Positions 9,554 through 20,050 of a DNA stretch of 64,000 bases are shown here, in pieces. Both the position numbers and the translations under genes were made by a program. This stretch comes from Thermus thermamylovorans (GTDB taxonomy: Bacteria; Deinococcota; Deinococci; Deinococcales; Thermaceae). The notes below the pieces were generated by a model. It was not told where the DNA came from and did not search any database. It saw only the letters and a program-made list of their open reading frames with translations. The stretch's first letter is position 1. Each line of letters opens with the position of its first letter. The stretch lies in NCBI RefSeq assembly GCF_004307015.1, contig NZ_SIJL01000001.1:124001-188000 (forward strand), given 5' to 3'.

Positions 9554-10024
9554 ATGAAAAAGCCGGTCTACCTCACCCCGGAAGGCTTTAGGCGCCTCCA
9601 GGAGGAGCTGAACCACCTCAAGACCACCAAGAGGCAGGAGATCTCCGCCGGTTTTGAGCAGGCCCTGGAGGAAGGGGACCTCCGGGAGAACGCCGGCTAC
9701 GACGAGGCCCGGCGGGCCATGTGGCAGAACGAGGCCAGGATCGCCCAGCTGGAAGACCTCCTCTCCCGGGCGCTGGTGGTGGAGGGGAACGGCTCCTACG
9801 ACCAGGTGGCCCTGGGCTGCCAGGTGGAGCTGGAGACCGAGGCCGGGGAAAGGCTTTCCCTCTCCATCGTGGGCAGCCACGAGGCGGACATCTTCAGCGG
9901 CAAGATCTCCGATGAATCCCCCCTGGGCCAGGCCCTCCTGGGCAAGAAGGTGGGGGACGTGGTGGAGATCCGGGGCAAGCGGGGGGCCCAGGTCTACACC
10001 ATCCTGGAGATCCGGCCCCTATAG
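9554..10024 (+). CDS. greA: Transcription elongation factor GreA
   Basis: Rescues backtracked RNA polymerase by stimulating transcript cleavage through the secondary channel. The 156 residues comprise an N-terminal coiled coil and a C-terminal FKBP-like domain (S-P-L-G-Q-A-L-L-G-K-K-V-G-D). The coil tip reads E-E-G-D-L-R-E-N-A-G-Y-D, retaining the acidic Asp-Leu-x-Glu-Asn tip needed for cleavage. This separates it from the Thermus inhibitor Gfh1, whose tip differs. The ribosome site GGAGGATAGG precedes the ATG. Its 3' end overlaps that of the convergent recO by 6 bases. Confidence 0.92.
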   Translation: MKKPVYLTPEGFRRLQEELNHLKTTKRQEISAGFEQALEEGDLRENAGYDEARRAMWQNEARIAQLEDLLSRALVVEGNGSYDQVALGCQVELETEAGERLSLSIVGSHEADIFSGKISDESPLGQALLGKKVGDVVEIRGKRGAQVYTILEIRPL

Positions 10025-10678
10025 GAGGGCGGCCGCCCGCAAGGGGCCCAGGGCCTCCTCGGCGTGGGCCTTGAGGGCGAGGAGGAGCCGCTCCAGGGGC
10101 GCGGTTTCCAGGTAGGGGAGGGCCTCCCCCCCGGGCAGGTGGAGGATGGCCCGGAGGGCCTCCACCCCCTTTTCCCCCAGGTAGACCCCCTCCTCCCCCA
10201 GCCTCCCCCCCTGGAGGCGGAGGCCGGGCCCCAGGAGGCTCGGGGCCAGGCCCCCCGCCTTCACCGCCCGCCAGCCCGCCCAGACCAGGGGGAGGAGGGG
10301 CTCGGGCTGCTTGGCGATCCCCCGGAGGCCGGAGACGAAGACCGGGTAGAGCCTGGGGGCGGCTTCGGGGGAGGCCAGGCGGTAGGCGAGCTCCGCCAGG
10401 AAGGAGGCCAGGAGAAAGCGCCTCGGCTCCTCCAGGCCGTGGAGCCTGCCCACCAGCTCCGCCTGGGTGAGGGTGGGGAGGCCTTCCCCCTTGGCGTAGA
10501 CCTGGAAGCGCACGTGGTGGAAGAGGGAAAGCCGGCCCGAGCGCCCCGAGGGGCGGAGGCCCTTTTTGGCCAGGGCCTCGAGGCTCCCCTTAGGGGTGAG
10601 GAAGCGCAGGAGGAGGTCCCCCTGGGGGAGGGCCTTCCGCCCCACCACCACGCCCTCTTCCAGGCGGTAGCGCTCCAC
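10019..10678 (-). CDS. recO: DNA repair protein RecO
   Basis: Recombination mediator that works with RecR to load RecA on SSB-coated DNA. The 219-residue protein has the N-terminal OB-fold start (E-G-V-V-V-G-R-K-A-L-P-Q-G-D-L-L-L-R) and an all-helical C-terminal half. It contains no cysteine, so the C4 zinc finger found in several RecO proteins, including that of Deinococcus as I recall, is absent. The segment where it would be reads R-L-Q-G-G-R-L-G-E-E-G. The GTG start at 10678 is fixed by TACACT 6 nt upstream. Confidence 0.85.
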   Translation of the reverse strand: MERYRLEEGVVVGRKALPQGDLLLRFLTPKGSLEALAKKGLRPSGRSGRLSLFHHVRFQVYAKGEGLPTLTQAELVGRLHGLEEPRRFLLASFLAELAYRLASPEAAPRLYPVFVSGLRGIAKQPEPLLPLVWAGWRAVKAGGLAPSLLGPGLRLQGGRLGEEGVYLGEKGVEALRAILHLPGGEALPYLETAPLERLLLALKAHAEEALGPLRAAALL

Positions 10679-10684
10679 CTTTCC

Positions 10685-10694
10685 AGTGTATGCT
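10685..10694. promoter_or_regulatory. Overlapping divergent -10 boxes of recO and the small membrane protein
   Basis: Minus-strand TACACT (10690 to 10685) serves recO and plus-strand TATGCT (10689-10694) serves the gene at 10701. Each ends 6 nt before its start codon. The hexamers share two base pairs, and the two start codons are only 22 bp apart. Confidence 0.6.
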
Positions 10695-10700
10695 TAGGCC

Positions 10701-10937
10701 ATGGAGCGGAGCCTGCGCGACCTCCTGGAGTGGATCGTCCTGGGCCTCTTGGTGGTGGTGGGCGTGCTCCTCGCCCTCTGGGTGGGGGGCTGGGTCTTCA
10801 CCTTCCTGGGCCGGGTCCTCCTAGCCCTCTCCGGACTCATCTGGACCCTTCTCACCTACGTTATCCCCGTGCTGATCATCGCGGCCATCGGCTACGGGGT
10901 GGTCTACTTCCTGCAAAAGCGCCGGACCAGTCCCTGA
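10701..10937 (+). CDS. Small integral membrane protein of unknown function
   Basis: A 78-residue protein. A short charged N-terminus (M-E-R-S-L-R-D-L-L-E-W) is followed by two or three hydrophobic segments at about 12-32, 33-50 and 52-70, and it ends with the basic cluster Q-K-R-R. The positive-inside rule suggests a cytoplasmic C-terminus. I do not recognise a family. Its leaderless promoter is back-to-back with that of recO, and it is followed 31 bp later by ymdB, which has its own promoter. No enzymatic or binding motif is visible. Confidence 0.7.
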   Translation: MERSLRDLLEWIVLGLLVVVGVLLALWVGGWVFTFLGRVLLALSGLIWTLLTYVIPVLIIAAIGYGVVYFLQKRRTSP

Positions 10938-10956
10938 GGCGGGCCCTGGGGGTGCG

Positions 10957-10962
10957 TATAAT
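10957..10962 (+). promoter_or_regulatory. -10 element of the ymdB-ppc operon
   Basis: A consensus TATAAT ends 6 nt before the ATG at 10969, the clearest leaderless-type promoter in the window. Confidence 0.7.
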
Positions 10963-10968
10963 GCCCCC

Positions 10969-11727
10969 ATGCGGCTTCTTTTCATCGGGGACGTGATGGC
11001 CGAGCCGGGCCTGAGGGCGGTGGGCCTGCACCTGCCGGACATCCGCGACCGCTACGACCTGGTCATCGCCAACGGGGAGAACGCCGCCAAAGGCAAGGGC
11101 CTGGACCGGCGGGCCTACCGCCTCCTGCGGGAAGCGGGGGTGGACCTCGTTTCCTTGGGCAACCACGCCTGGGACCACAAGGAGGTCTACGAGCTTTTGG
11201 AGAAGGAGCCTGTGGTGCGGGCCTTGAACTACCCCCCCGGCACCCCGGGCCGGGGGTGGTGGCGGCTCGTGGCGGGAGGGGAGAGCCTGCTCTTCGCGCA
11301 GGTGATGGGCCGGATCTTCATGGACCCCCTGGACGACCCCTTCCGGGCCCTGGACGCCCTCCTCGCGGAGGAGAAGGCGGACTACGTCCTGGTGGAGGTC
11401 CACGCCGAGGCCACCAGCGAGAAGATGGCCCTGGCCCACTACCTGGATGGACGGGTTTCGGCAGTCCTCGGCACCCACACCCACGTGCCCACCTTGGACG
11501 CCGGGCCCCTGCCCCAGGGTACCCTTTACCAGACCGATGTGGGCATGACCGGCACCTACCGGTCCATCATCGGGGGGGAGGTGGAGGCCTTTTTGGCCCG
11601 CTTCCTCACCGGCCGTCCCCAGCCCTTCCGCCCCGCCCAGGGCAAGGCCCGCCTGCACGCCACGGAGCTTTTCCTGGAGGGGGGAAGGGGGGTTTCCATC
11701 AGCCCCTACGTCTGGGAGGAGCCGTGA
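10969..11727 (+). CDS. ymdB: YmdB-family metallophosphoesterase
   Basis: Predicted dimetal phosphodiesterase. Characterised relatives hydrolyse 2',3'-cyclic nucleotides and affect RNA turnover and sporulation or biofilm choice in Bacillus. The 252-residue protein has all calcineurin-like metal motifs in order: F-I-G-D-V (Asp8), [23 protein letters not shown] and G-T-H-T-H-V-P-T. Its stop overlaps the ppc GTG in a GTGA junction. PEP carboxylase would therefore be translated from the same message, an unusual pairing. Confidence 0.85.
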   Translation: MRLLFIGDVMAEPGLRAVGLHLPDIRDRYDLVIANGENAAKGKGLDRRAYRLLREAGVDLVSLGNHAWDHKEVYELLEKEPVVRALNYPPGTPGRGWWRLVAGGESLLFAQVMGRIFMDPLDDPFRALDALLAEEKADYVLVEVHAEATSEKMALAHYLDGRVSAVLGTHTHVPTLDAGPLPQGTLYQTDVGMTGTYRSIIGGEVEAFLARFLTGRPQPFRPAQGKARLHATELFLEGGRGVSISPYVWEEP

Positions 11728-14309
11728 GGGAGGTGGAGGGGGAGGCCTTTGCCGTCCTCCGGGGGGAGGTGGACCTCCTGGGCCGCCTCCTGGGCGAGGC
11801 CATCCGGGCCGTTTCCGGGGAGCGCCTCTACGCTCTGGTGGAGGAGGTGCGCCACCTGGCCCGGGCCCGCCGCCAGGGGGAGGAAGGGGTGGGGGAGGCC
11901 CTCCTTGCCCGGGTGGAGGGGCTCTCCCTGGAGGAGGCCGAGGCCCTGGTCCGGGCCTTCACCCACTACTTCCACCTGGTGAACCTGGCGGAGGAGCGGC
12001 ACCGGGTACGGGTGAACCGCCTCCGCGCCCGGGCGGAGACCCCGGAAAGCCCCAGGCCAGAGGGGTTTTTGGCCCTGGCCAAGGCCCTCAGGGAGCGTGG
12101 CCTCTCCCTGGAGGAGGCCGAGGCCCACCTGAACCGCCTGGAGCTCTACCTCACCTTCACCGCCCATCCCACGGAGACCCGCCGGCGCACCCTGAGAAAC
12201 CACCTGGAACGCCTTCAGGAGGAGATGGAGGCGGGGGACCCCGGCCGCCTCCTCGCCCGGGTGGTCCTGCTCTACGCCACCGAGGAGGTGCGCAAGGCCA
12301 GGCCCACGGTGGAGGACGAGATCAAGGGGGGCCTTTACTACCTGCCCACCACCTTGTGGCAGGCGGTGCCCCGGGTGGTGGCGGGCCTCGAGGCCGCCCT
12401 GGAGCGGGTGTACGGGAGGCGCCCCCGCCTCAGGAGCCCGGTGCGCTTCAGGAGCTGGATGGGGGGGGACCGGGACGGCAACCCCTTCGTCACCCCGGAG
12501 GTGACCGCCTTCGCCGCCCGCTATGCCCGTCAGGTGGCGCGGGAAAAGTTCCTGGAGGAGCTCGCTGGCTTGGTGCGGGACCTCTCCCTTTCTGAGGCCA
12601 AGGTGCCCGCCTCCTGGGAGGTGCGGCAGGGGGGCGAGGGGGTGGAGCGCTTTCCCGGGGAACCCTACCGCCGTTTCTTCGCCCGGCTCTACACCCGGTT
12701 GGCCCAGGGAGAGGCCACCACGGAGGAGCTGGCGCGGGCCCTCAAGGTGGCGGAGGCGGGGCTGGCCTTGGTGGGCCTGGGCCGGGTGGCGGAGAGCTTT
12801 CTGCGCCCTCTGGAGGTCCGCCTCTCCGCCTTCGGCCTGGAGCTCGCCCCCCTGGACCTCCGGGAGGAAGCCTCCAGGCTCCTGGAGGCGGCCAGCGAGC
12901 TCCTGGCCGTAGGCGGGATCCACCCCGGCTTCCTCGCCCTGCCCGAGGAGGCCCAGGAGGCCCTCCTCACCGAGGAGCTCAAGACCGCCCGCCCCCTCCT
13001 TCCCGTGGGCCAGGAGCCGGAGGGGGAGGCTCTGCGGGTGGCCCTGGGGGCCCTCAGGGCCTGGTCCGACCCGGGGGGCCACGTGGTCTCCATGACCCAC
13101 CGCCCGAGGGACCTCCTCGCCGTCTTCCTCCTGGCCCGGGAGGTGGGCCTTTACCGCCCCGGCCAGCCCCTGCCCTTCGACGTGGTCCCCCTCTTCGAGA
13201 CCCTGGAGGACCTGCGGCGGGCGCCTGGGGTCCTCCGCCGCCTCCTGCAGAACCCCGTCTTCCTGGCCCACGCCCGGGGCCGGGGCGGGGTGGAGGTGAT
13301 GATCGGCTACTCCGACTCCAACAAGGACGCGGGCTTCCTCATGGCCAACCTGGCCCTTTACGAGGCCCAGGAGGCCCTGGCCCGGGTGGGGGAGGAGGCG
13401 GGGCTTCCCGTCCACTTTTTCCACGGGCGGGGCACCTCCACCGCCCGGGGCGGGGGCCCCGCGGGCCGGGCCATCGCCAGCCTGCCTCCCCGGAGCGTGG
13501 GCCGCCGCCTGCGCCTCACGGAGCAGGGGGAGGCCCTGGCCGACCGCTACGCCCACCCGGAGCTGGCGGTGCGCCATCTGGAGCAGCTCCTCTACCACTT
13601 CGCCCTGGCGGCCCTGGGGGAGGGGCGGGAGCCGGAAGCCCCCTGGCGGGAGGCCCTGGGGCGGGCGGGGGAGGAGAGCATGGCCCGCTACCGGGCCCTC
13701 CTCGGCGAGGAGGGGTTCTTCCCCTTCTTCGAGGCCCTCACCCCCATCCGGGAGATCGGGGAGCTGCCCATCGCCAGCCGCCCCGTCTACCGCCACGGCC
13801 GGGTGCGGGACATCCGGGACCTCCGGGCCATCCCCTGGGTCATGGCCTGGACCCAGGTCCGCCTCCTCCTGCCCGGCTGGTACGGCCTCTCCGCCCTGGA
13901 GGTTCTCCCCCTGGACCTTCTGAGGCGGATGTACCGGGGGTGGCCCTTCTTCGCCACCACCCTGGAGAGCGCGGCCATGGCCCTGGCCAAGGCCGACCTG
14001 GGGGTGGCGAGGCTCTACCTGCGCCTGGTCCCCGAGGCCCTCCACCCCCTCTTCCACCGCATCGCCGAGGAGTACGCCAAGACGGTGGCCCTCCTGGAGG
14101 CGGTCTTCCAAGCCCCCCTCCTCCACAACCAGCAGACCTTGGCGCGGCAGACCGCCCTGCGCAACCCCTACGTGGACCCCATCCACTTCCTGCAGGTGGA
14201 GCTCCTGCGCCGCTACCGCGCCCCGGGGGGCCAGGAGGACGAGGGGCTCAGGAAGGCCCTCCTCCTCTCCCTCCTGGGAGTGGCGGCGGGCCTCAGGAAC
14301 GCCGGCTGA
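11724..14309 (+). CDS. ppc: Phosphoenolpyruvate carboxylase
   Basis: Anaplerotic enzyme that carboxylates PEP to oxaloacetate. It has 861 residues, near the bacterial norm. The catalytic histidine lies in [11 protein letters not shown]. The active-site loops [24 protein letters not shown] and [14 protein letters not shown] are present, and the C-terminus ends R-N-A-G in place of the usual R-N-T-G. The T-S-T-A-R segment differs from the common G-T-V-G-R. The GTG start at 11724 overlaps the ymdB stop; the longer in-frame extension upstream is only the ymdB shadow. Confidence 0.94.
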   Translation: MREVEGEAFAVLRGEVDLLGRLLGEAIRAVSGERLYALVEEVRHLARARRQGEEGVGEALLARVEGLSLEEAEALVRAFTHYFHLVNLAEERHRVRVNRLRARAETPESPRPEGFLALAKALRERGLSLEEAEAHLNRLELYLTFTAHPTETRRRTLRNHLERLQEEMEAGDPGRLLARVVLLYATEEVRKARPTVEDEIKGGLYYLPTTLWQAVPRVVAGLEAALERVYGRRPRLRSPVRFRSWMGGDRDGNPFVTPEVTAFAARYARQVAREKFLEELAGLVRDLSLSEAKVPASWEVRQGGEGVERFPGEPYRRFFARLYTRLAQGEATTEELARALKVAEAGLALVGLGRVAESFLRPLEVRLSAFGLELAPLDLREEASRLLEAASELLAVGGIHPGFLALPEEAQEALLTEELKTARPLLPVGQEPEGEALRVALGALRAWSDPGGHVVSMTHRPRDLLAVFLLAREVGLYRPGQPLPFDVVPLFETLEDLRRAPGVLRRLLQNPVFLAHARGRGGVEVMIGYSDSNKDAGFLMANLALYEAQEALARVGEEAGLPVHFFHGRGTSTARGGGPAGRAIASLPPRSVGRRLRLTEQGEALADRYAHPELAVRHLEQLLYHFALAALGEGREPEAPWREALGRAGEESMARYRALLGEEGFFPFFEALTPIREIGELPIASRPVYRHGRVRDIRDLRAIPWVMAWTQVRLLLPGWYGLSALEVLPLDLLRRMYRGWPFFATTLESAAMALAKADLGVARLYLRLVPEALHPLFHRIAEEYAKTVALLEAVFQAPLLHNQQTLARQTALRNPYVDPIHFLQVELLRRYRAPGGQEDEGLRKALLLSLLGVAAGLRNAG

Positions 14310-14353
14310 CGCCTGGGGGCCCCGGCGGAGGGCTTCCCGCCTTCCCGGCCCCG

Positions 14354-14359
14354 TATGAT
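14354..14359 (+). promoter_or_regulatory. -10 element of the NYN-queA pair
   Basis: TATGAT ends 8 nt before the ATG at 14368. Confidence 0.5.
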
Positions 14360-14367
14360 GGGAGTCG

Positions 14368-14903
14368 ATGGAGCCCATCGGCCAGCACCCCGAGCAACGG
14401 GTGGGCGTCTTCGTGGACACCCAGAACCTCTACCACTCCGCCCGGGACTACTACGAGCGCAACGTGAACTTCGAAAGCCTTCTGCGCTTCGCCGTGGCGG
14501 GGAGGCGCCTGGTGCGGGCCACCGCCTATGTGGTGGAGAAGGAGGGGGACACCTCGGCCTGGCCCTTCATCTACAAGCTTTCCACCATGGGCTACCGGGT
14601 GCGGCGCATGTACCTCACGGTAAAGGAGCTCGCCGAGGGGGGCAAGCCCATCTACGAGGGCAACTGGGACATGGGCATCGCCGCGGATATGGTGCGCCTC
14701 ATGCCCTATCTGGACGTGGTGGTCCTGGGGAGCGGGGACGGGGACTTCGTGGAGATCCTGGAGGTGCTCATGGAAAGGGGCATCCGCGTGGAGGTGGTCG
14801 CCTTCCGGGAAACCACCGCCCAGAAGCTCATCGACGCCGTGGACCGCTTCACCCACCTCCCCGACATCCCCAGCCCCTTCATGGAGCCCAAGAGCCCGGA
14901 GCG

Positions 14904-14907
<4 letters not shown>
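14368..14907 (+). CDS. NYN (LabA/DUF88) domain protein, putative RNase
   Basis: PIN-like fold predicted to be a metal-dependent nuclease acting on RNA. In 179 residues it shows the family acidic residues in V-F-V-D-T-Q-N-L-Y, in W-D-M-G-I-A-A-D-M and in V-V-L-G-S-G-D-G-D-F. Function is known for only a few relatives. The queA start overlaps its last bases (ATGA junction), so it is co-translated with a tRNA queuosine enzyme. A link to tRNA or RNA processing is an inference from position only. Confidence 0.85.
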
Positions 14908-15938
<1,031 letters not shown>

Positions 15939-17181
15939 AGCGCCAGGGCCAGCGCCTCGATCCGCTCCCGCAGGAAAAGGGGCCTGAGCCAGGGCTCTGG
16001 GATGGCTTCTTGGCCGTAGTAGGCCCCCGCCAGCTGGCCGTAGACCGCCCCCACGGTGTCCGCGTCCCCGCCCAGGTTCACCGCCCGGAGCATCCCTTCC
16101 TCGAAGGTGGAGGTGGTGGCGAAGGCGAAGAGGGCGGCCTCGAGGGTGCCCGGAGCGTACCCGGGGCCCTCCGGGGGCTCCCGCCAAAAACTCCCCTCCA
16201 CCACCCGGCGCACCGCGGGGTGCAGGTCGTGCTCCCGGAAGGGCCCCATGCGCGAAAGCGCTTCCTTGGAAGCCCCCTTTAGGGCCCCTTGCACCAGCCA
16301 GGCCAGAACCTCGGTGGCCTCCAGGGCCTCCCTGGCCCCGTGGGTGGTGCGGGCGGAGAGGCGGGCCAGGTGGAGGAGGTCGGGACTCTGCCAGTAGGCC
16401 AAGACCAGGGGGGCCAGGCGCATGAGGGGCGCGTTCCCGGCCCCCTCCCCATCCCCGCAGAAGGGTTCCCCCGTGCGGGCGAAGCGCTCCAGGGCGCGGC
16501 GGGTGGCGCTTCCGATGTCAAAGCAGTAGCCCTTGGGGCTCAGGTACCCTTCCCGGTACCAGTGCAGGTAGCGCGCCATCTGATCCCCGGGGTCAAAGCC
16601 CCTCTCCAGCAGGCTTTCCGCCAGGCAAAGCGCCATGCTGGTGTCGTCGGTCCAGGCTCCGGGAGGCAGGCCGTGGGGGCCGCCCCCTTCCATTTGGGAA
16701 ATCGGGGGGAAGCTTCCTTTGGGCTGGAACTCCACCTGGGCCCCCAGGGCGTCCCCCACCGCCAGGCCCAGAAGGGCTCCCAGGTGGCGGTCCTGCAGGG
16801 CCCTAAGCGCCTCCACCCAGGCCCTTGCCGCTTCAGGTCCCCGGATGTTGGGACGGCGCGCCGGGGAAAACCAGGCCAGAAGCGAACCCAGCTCCTCCCC
16901 GGCTAAGGTTTCCTGCCCGGGGCCCAGGAGGAGCTTGTGGTCCCCGTCCACCAGCCACACCATGCCCAGAACCTCCCCCTCCACCTGGCTGCCGGGAGGG
17001 CGGGCGGAGCCCAGGCACACCGCGTCCACCTCTTCTCCATCCGCCGGGTTGATGAGGCCCGGTACCAGGCCGTAGTTCACCGGAGCGGGCCGGTCCTCGC
17101 CCACGGGGAGGAGCCTGTTTCCCTTCCAGGCGTAGCGGAGGGGGCTTCCCTTGCTCCACTCCACCACCATGCGTAGCCGCA

Positions 17182-18531
17182 TCATGCCAAGTTTAGGAGG
17201 AAGCGGGCCAGGGTGAGGTAGATGAGCAGGCCCGTGACGTCGGTGAGGGTGGCGATGAGGGGGTTGGAGAGGAGGGCCGGGTCCACCCCGAGCCGCCTCA
17301 GGGCGAAGGGGAGGAGGGCCCCCACCAGGTTGGCGAAGAGGACGATAAGGAAGAGGGCCAGGCCCACCACCGGCACCAGGGCCCACTGCCCGTCCAGGAC
17401 CACCTTGCCCAGGAGGAAGAGGGCCAGGGTGAGGCCCAGGAGGACCCCCACCGCCCCCTCCTTGAGGAGGACCCGCCGCCAGTCCCTGAGGTCCAGGTCC
17501 CGGGTGGCCAGGGCCCGGATGATGAGGGTGGCCGACTGGTTGCCGGTGTTGCCCCCGGTGCCGATGAGCACCGGGACGTAGAAGGCCAGGGCGGTGAGGG
17601 CCTCCAGGAGGCTCTCAAACCCCTGGAGGATGGAGCTCGTAACCATGCCCGTGAGGATGAGGATCACCAGCCAGCGCACCCGGGCGAGCCACAGGGTCAG
17701 GGGGGAGGCCTGGCTGTAGACCAGGTCGGGCACGTCCACCGCCGCCAGCCGGTGGATGTCCTCGGTGGCCTCCTCCTCCAGTACATCCAGCACGTCGTCC
17801 ACCGTGACGATGCCCACGAGCCGCCCCTCCCCGTCCACCACGGGGAGCACGGTGAAGTCGTAGTCGGCCATGAGGCGGGCCACTTCCTCCTGGTCGGTGT
17901 CCGTGCGCACGTGGACCACCTTGGGGTTTTGGATCTCCGCCACCCGCGTCCGGGGGTCGGCCACGATGAGGTCGCGCAGGGAAAGCACCCCCTTGAGGCG
18001 GCCCTCCTCGTCCACCACGTAGAGGTAGTAGATGGTCTCCGCGTCGGGGGCGGCCCGGCGCAGGAAGCGGATGACCTCCTCCACGGTCATCCCCTCCCGC
18101 ACCGCCACGTACTCCGGGGTCATGAGGCCGCCCGCCTCGTCCTCCTCGTACCGGGTGAGCTCCTCCACCTCCGCCCGGGTCTCGGGGTCCAGGGCCTCCT
18201 TGAGGCGGCGGGCCAGGGCGGCGTCCTCCGCCTCCACCGCCTGGAGGGCGTCCGCCAGGTCGTCCAGGGAGAGCTCTTCCAAAAGCTCCCGCACCCGCCA
18301 GGGGGGGAGGGTCTTCAGGTACTCCGCCTGCGCCTCCGAGGGCAGGTTGGCGAAGACCTCTGCGGCCTTGCCCTTGGGCAGGAGGGTGAGGAGGATGTAG
18401 CGGTGCTCGCCCCCAAGCTCATCCCAAAGGGCCAGGAGGTCCTGGGGGTGCACCTCTTCCAGAAGCTGGCGCAGGGTCAGGGTGTCGCCCTCTTCCAGGG
18501 CTTGGCGCAGGGGAGCGGGGGTCCTCTCCAC
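17182..18531 (-). CDS. mgtE: Magnesium transporter MgtE
   Basis: Mg2+-gated Mg2+ channel of the inner membrane; the Thermus homologue is the structural model for the family. The 449 residues contain a helical N domain (1-130), paired CBS domains (about 131-260, with M-T-P-E-Y-V-A-V-R-E-G-M-T) that sense cytosolic Mg2+, and five membrane helices. The pore segment G-T-G-G-N-T-G-N-Q-S and the conserved aspartate in L-T-D-V-T-G-L are present. The GTG start has GGAGG upstream, embedded in the alternative hairpins described separately. Confidence 0.97.
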   Translation of the reverse strand: MERTPAPLRQALEEGDTLTLRQLLEEVHPQDLLALWDELGGEHRYILLTLLPKGKAAEVFANLPSEAQAEYLKTLPPWRVRELLEELSLDDLADALQAVEAEDAALARRLKEALDPETRAEVEELTRYEEDEAGGLMTPEYVAVREGMTVEEVIRFLRRAAPDAETIYYLYVVDEEGRLKGVLSLRDLIVADPRTRVAEIQNPKVVHVRTDTDQEEVARLMADYDFTVLPVVDGEGRLVGIVTVDDVLDVLEEEATEDIHRLAAVDVPDLVYSQASPLTLWLARVRWLVILILTGMVTSSILQGFESLLEALTALAFYVPVLIGTGGNTGNQSATLIIRALATRDLDLRDWRRVLLKEGAVGVLLGLTLALFLLGKVVLDGQWALVPVVGLALFLIVLFANLVGALLPFALRRLGVDPALLSNPLIATLTDVTGLLIYLTLARFLLNLA

Positions 18532-18577
18532 GGGCGGCCTCCTTTCCTGGCGAAGGCCGCCCGGGGGCGGCCTTCAG
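18532..18577 (-). promoter_or_regulatory. Two-state hairpin in the mgtE leader covering its ribosome-binding site
   Basis: On the minus strand an upstream arm GAAGGCCGCC, a middle arm GGCGGCCTTC and a downstream copy GGAGGCCGCCC that contains the SD sequence lie in a row, the last ending at the GTG. The middle arm can pair with the upstream arm (10 bp, 4-nt loop), which leaves the SD free. It can instead pair with the downstream copy (11 bp with one G-U, 9-nt loop), which hides it. No U-run follows, so this is not a simple terminator. Confidence 0.6.
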
Positions 18578-18619
18578 GGCCTGGGACTCGGGGGCAAGGC
18601 CTCCGGCATGCCTCATCCC

Positions 18620-18648
18620 AGCCTAGGCCGGGCCCCCGGGGGCGTCAA
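18620..18648 (-). promoter_or_regulatory. mgtE promoter
   Basis: Minus-strand TTGACG and TAGGCT are separated by exactly 17 bp. Transcription would start near 18612, giving a leader of about 80 nt. Confidence 0.6.
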
Positions 18649-18681
18649 CCCTGCCCGCTAGAAATAGAAGAAGAATTGCGG

Positions 18682-18711
18682 TTGACACCCTCAAGGGCCG
18701 TGCCCTATTCT
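18682..18711 (+). promoter_or_regulatory. ffh promoter
   Basis: TTGACA at 18682-18687 and TATTCT at 18706-18711 with an 18-bp spacer. It diverges from the mgtE promoter and leaves a short leader before the ATG at 18740. Confidence 0.7.
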
Positions 18712-18739
18712 GGAGCCTGGCCTTGGGGCCGGGGAGGGC

Positions 18740-20044
18740 ATGTTCGAGAAGCTAGCGGCCAAGCTGCAGGAAGCCATCGACCGGCTCAGGGGCCGGGGGC
18801 GGATCGGCGAGGAGGACCTGAAGTCCGCCTTGCGGGAGATCCGCCGGGCCCTGATCGACGCCGACGTGAACGTGGAGGTGATCCGCTCCTTCGTGGAGGG
18901 GGTGCGGGAGCGGGCCCTGGGGCAGAAGGTCCTGGAGTCCTTCACTCCGGCGGAGGTGGTCCTGGCCACGGTCTACGAGGCCCTGAAGGAGGCCCTGGGG
19001 GGCGAGCCCCGCCAGCCCCTCCTCAAGGAGAGGAACCTCTGGTTCCTGGTGGGCCTCCAGGGCTCGGGCAAGACCACCACCGCCGCCAAGCTGGCCCTCC
19101 ACTACAAGGCCAAGGGCCGCCGCCCCCTTCTGGTGGCCGCGGACACCCAGCGCCCGGCTGCCCGGGAGCAGCTTCGCCTCCTGGGGGAGAAGGTGGGCGT
19201 GCCGGTGCTGGAGGTCATGGACGGGGAGAGCCCGGCGTCCATCCGCCGCCGGGTGGAGGAGAGGGCCCGGGCCGAGGTGCGGGACCTGGTCCTGGTGGAC
19301 ACCGCGGGCCGCTTGCAGGTGGACGAGCCCCTCATGGCCGAGCTCGCCCGGCTGAAGGCGGCCATGAGCCCCGACGAGGTGCTCCTGGTCCTGGACGCCA
19401 TGACCGGGCAGGAGGCCCTCGCCGTGGCCAGAGCCTTCGAGGAGAAGGTGGGGGTCACGGGCCTCGTCCTCACCAAACTGGACGGGGACGCCCGCGGTGG
19501 GGCGGCCCTCTCCGCCCGGCAAGTGGTGGGCAAGCCCATCTACTTTGCGGGGGTCTCGGAGCGGCCCGAGGGCCTGGAGCCCTTCTACCCCGACCGCCTG
19601 GCGGGCCGCATCCTGGGGATGGGGGATGTGGCCACCCTGGCGGAGCGGGTCAAGGCGGCGGGCCTCGAGGCCGAGGCCCCCAAGGCTGCCAAGGAGCTCA
19701 CCCTGGAAGACTTCCTCAGGCAGATGCAGCAGCTCAAGCGCCTGGGCTCCTTCTCGGAGATCCTGGGGATGATCCCCGGGGCGGGGAAGGCCCTGCCCAA
19801 GGGGGTGGAGGTGGACGAGAGGGCCTTCAGGCGCCTGGAGGCCATCGTCCTCTCCATGACCCCCGAGGAGCGCAAGGACCCCCGGATCCTGAACGGCTCC
19901 CGCCGCAAGCGCATCGCCAGGGGAAGCGGCACCACGGTCCAGGAGATCAACCGCTTCATCAAGGCCTTCGAGGAGACCAAAGCCCTGATGCGGTCCCTGG
20001 AGAAGAGGCGAAGCCGGGGACTCATGGGAATGTTCCGGAGGTAA
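18740..20044 (+). CDS. ffh: Signal recognition particle protein
   Basis: SRP54 GTPase that binds signal peptides on ribosomes and docks with FtsY to deliver membrane proteins. The 434-residue protein has the helical N domain, a G domain with P-loop G-L-Q-G-S-G-K-T-T at 105-113, D-T-A-G-R, and T-K-L-D-G-D-A-R-G-G. A methionine-rich M domain follows from about 300 (Q-M-Q-Q-L-K, R-I-A-R-G-S-G). It ends 6 bp before rpsP and starts the ribosome/tRNA block. Confidence 0.97.
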   Translation: MFEKLAAKLQEAIDRLRGRGRIGEEDLKSALREIRRALIDADVNVEVIRSFVEGVRERALGQKVLESFTPAEVVLATVYEALKEALGGEPRQPLLKERNLWFLVGLQGSGKTTTAAKLALHYKAKGRRPLLVAADTQRPAAREQLRLLGEKVGVPVLEVMDGESPASIRRRVEERARAEVRDLVLVDTAGRLQVDEPLMAELARLKAAMSPDEVLLVLDAMTGQEALAVARAFEEKVGVTGLVLTKLDGDARGGAALSARQVVGKPIYFAGVSERPEGLEPFYPDRLAGRILGMGDVATLAERVKAAGLEAEAPKAAKELTLEDFLRQMQQLKRLGSFSEILGMIPGAGKALPKGVEVDERAFRRLEAIVLSMTPEERKDPRILNGSRRKRIARGSGTTVQEINRFIKAFEETKALMRSLEKRRSRGLMGMFRR

Positions 20045-20050
20045 AGGAGA

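Noticed and set aside
18532-18620. M-box Mg2+ riboswitch upstream of mgtE
   Set aside because: The leader is only about 80 nt, roughly half the M-box length, and I could not find its conserved elements.
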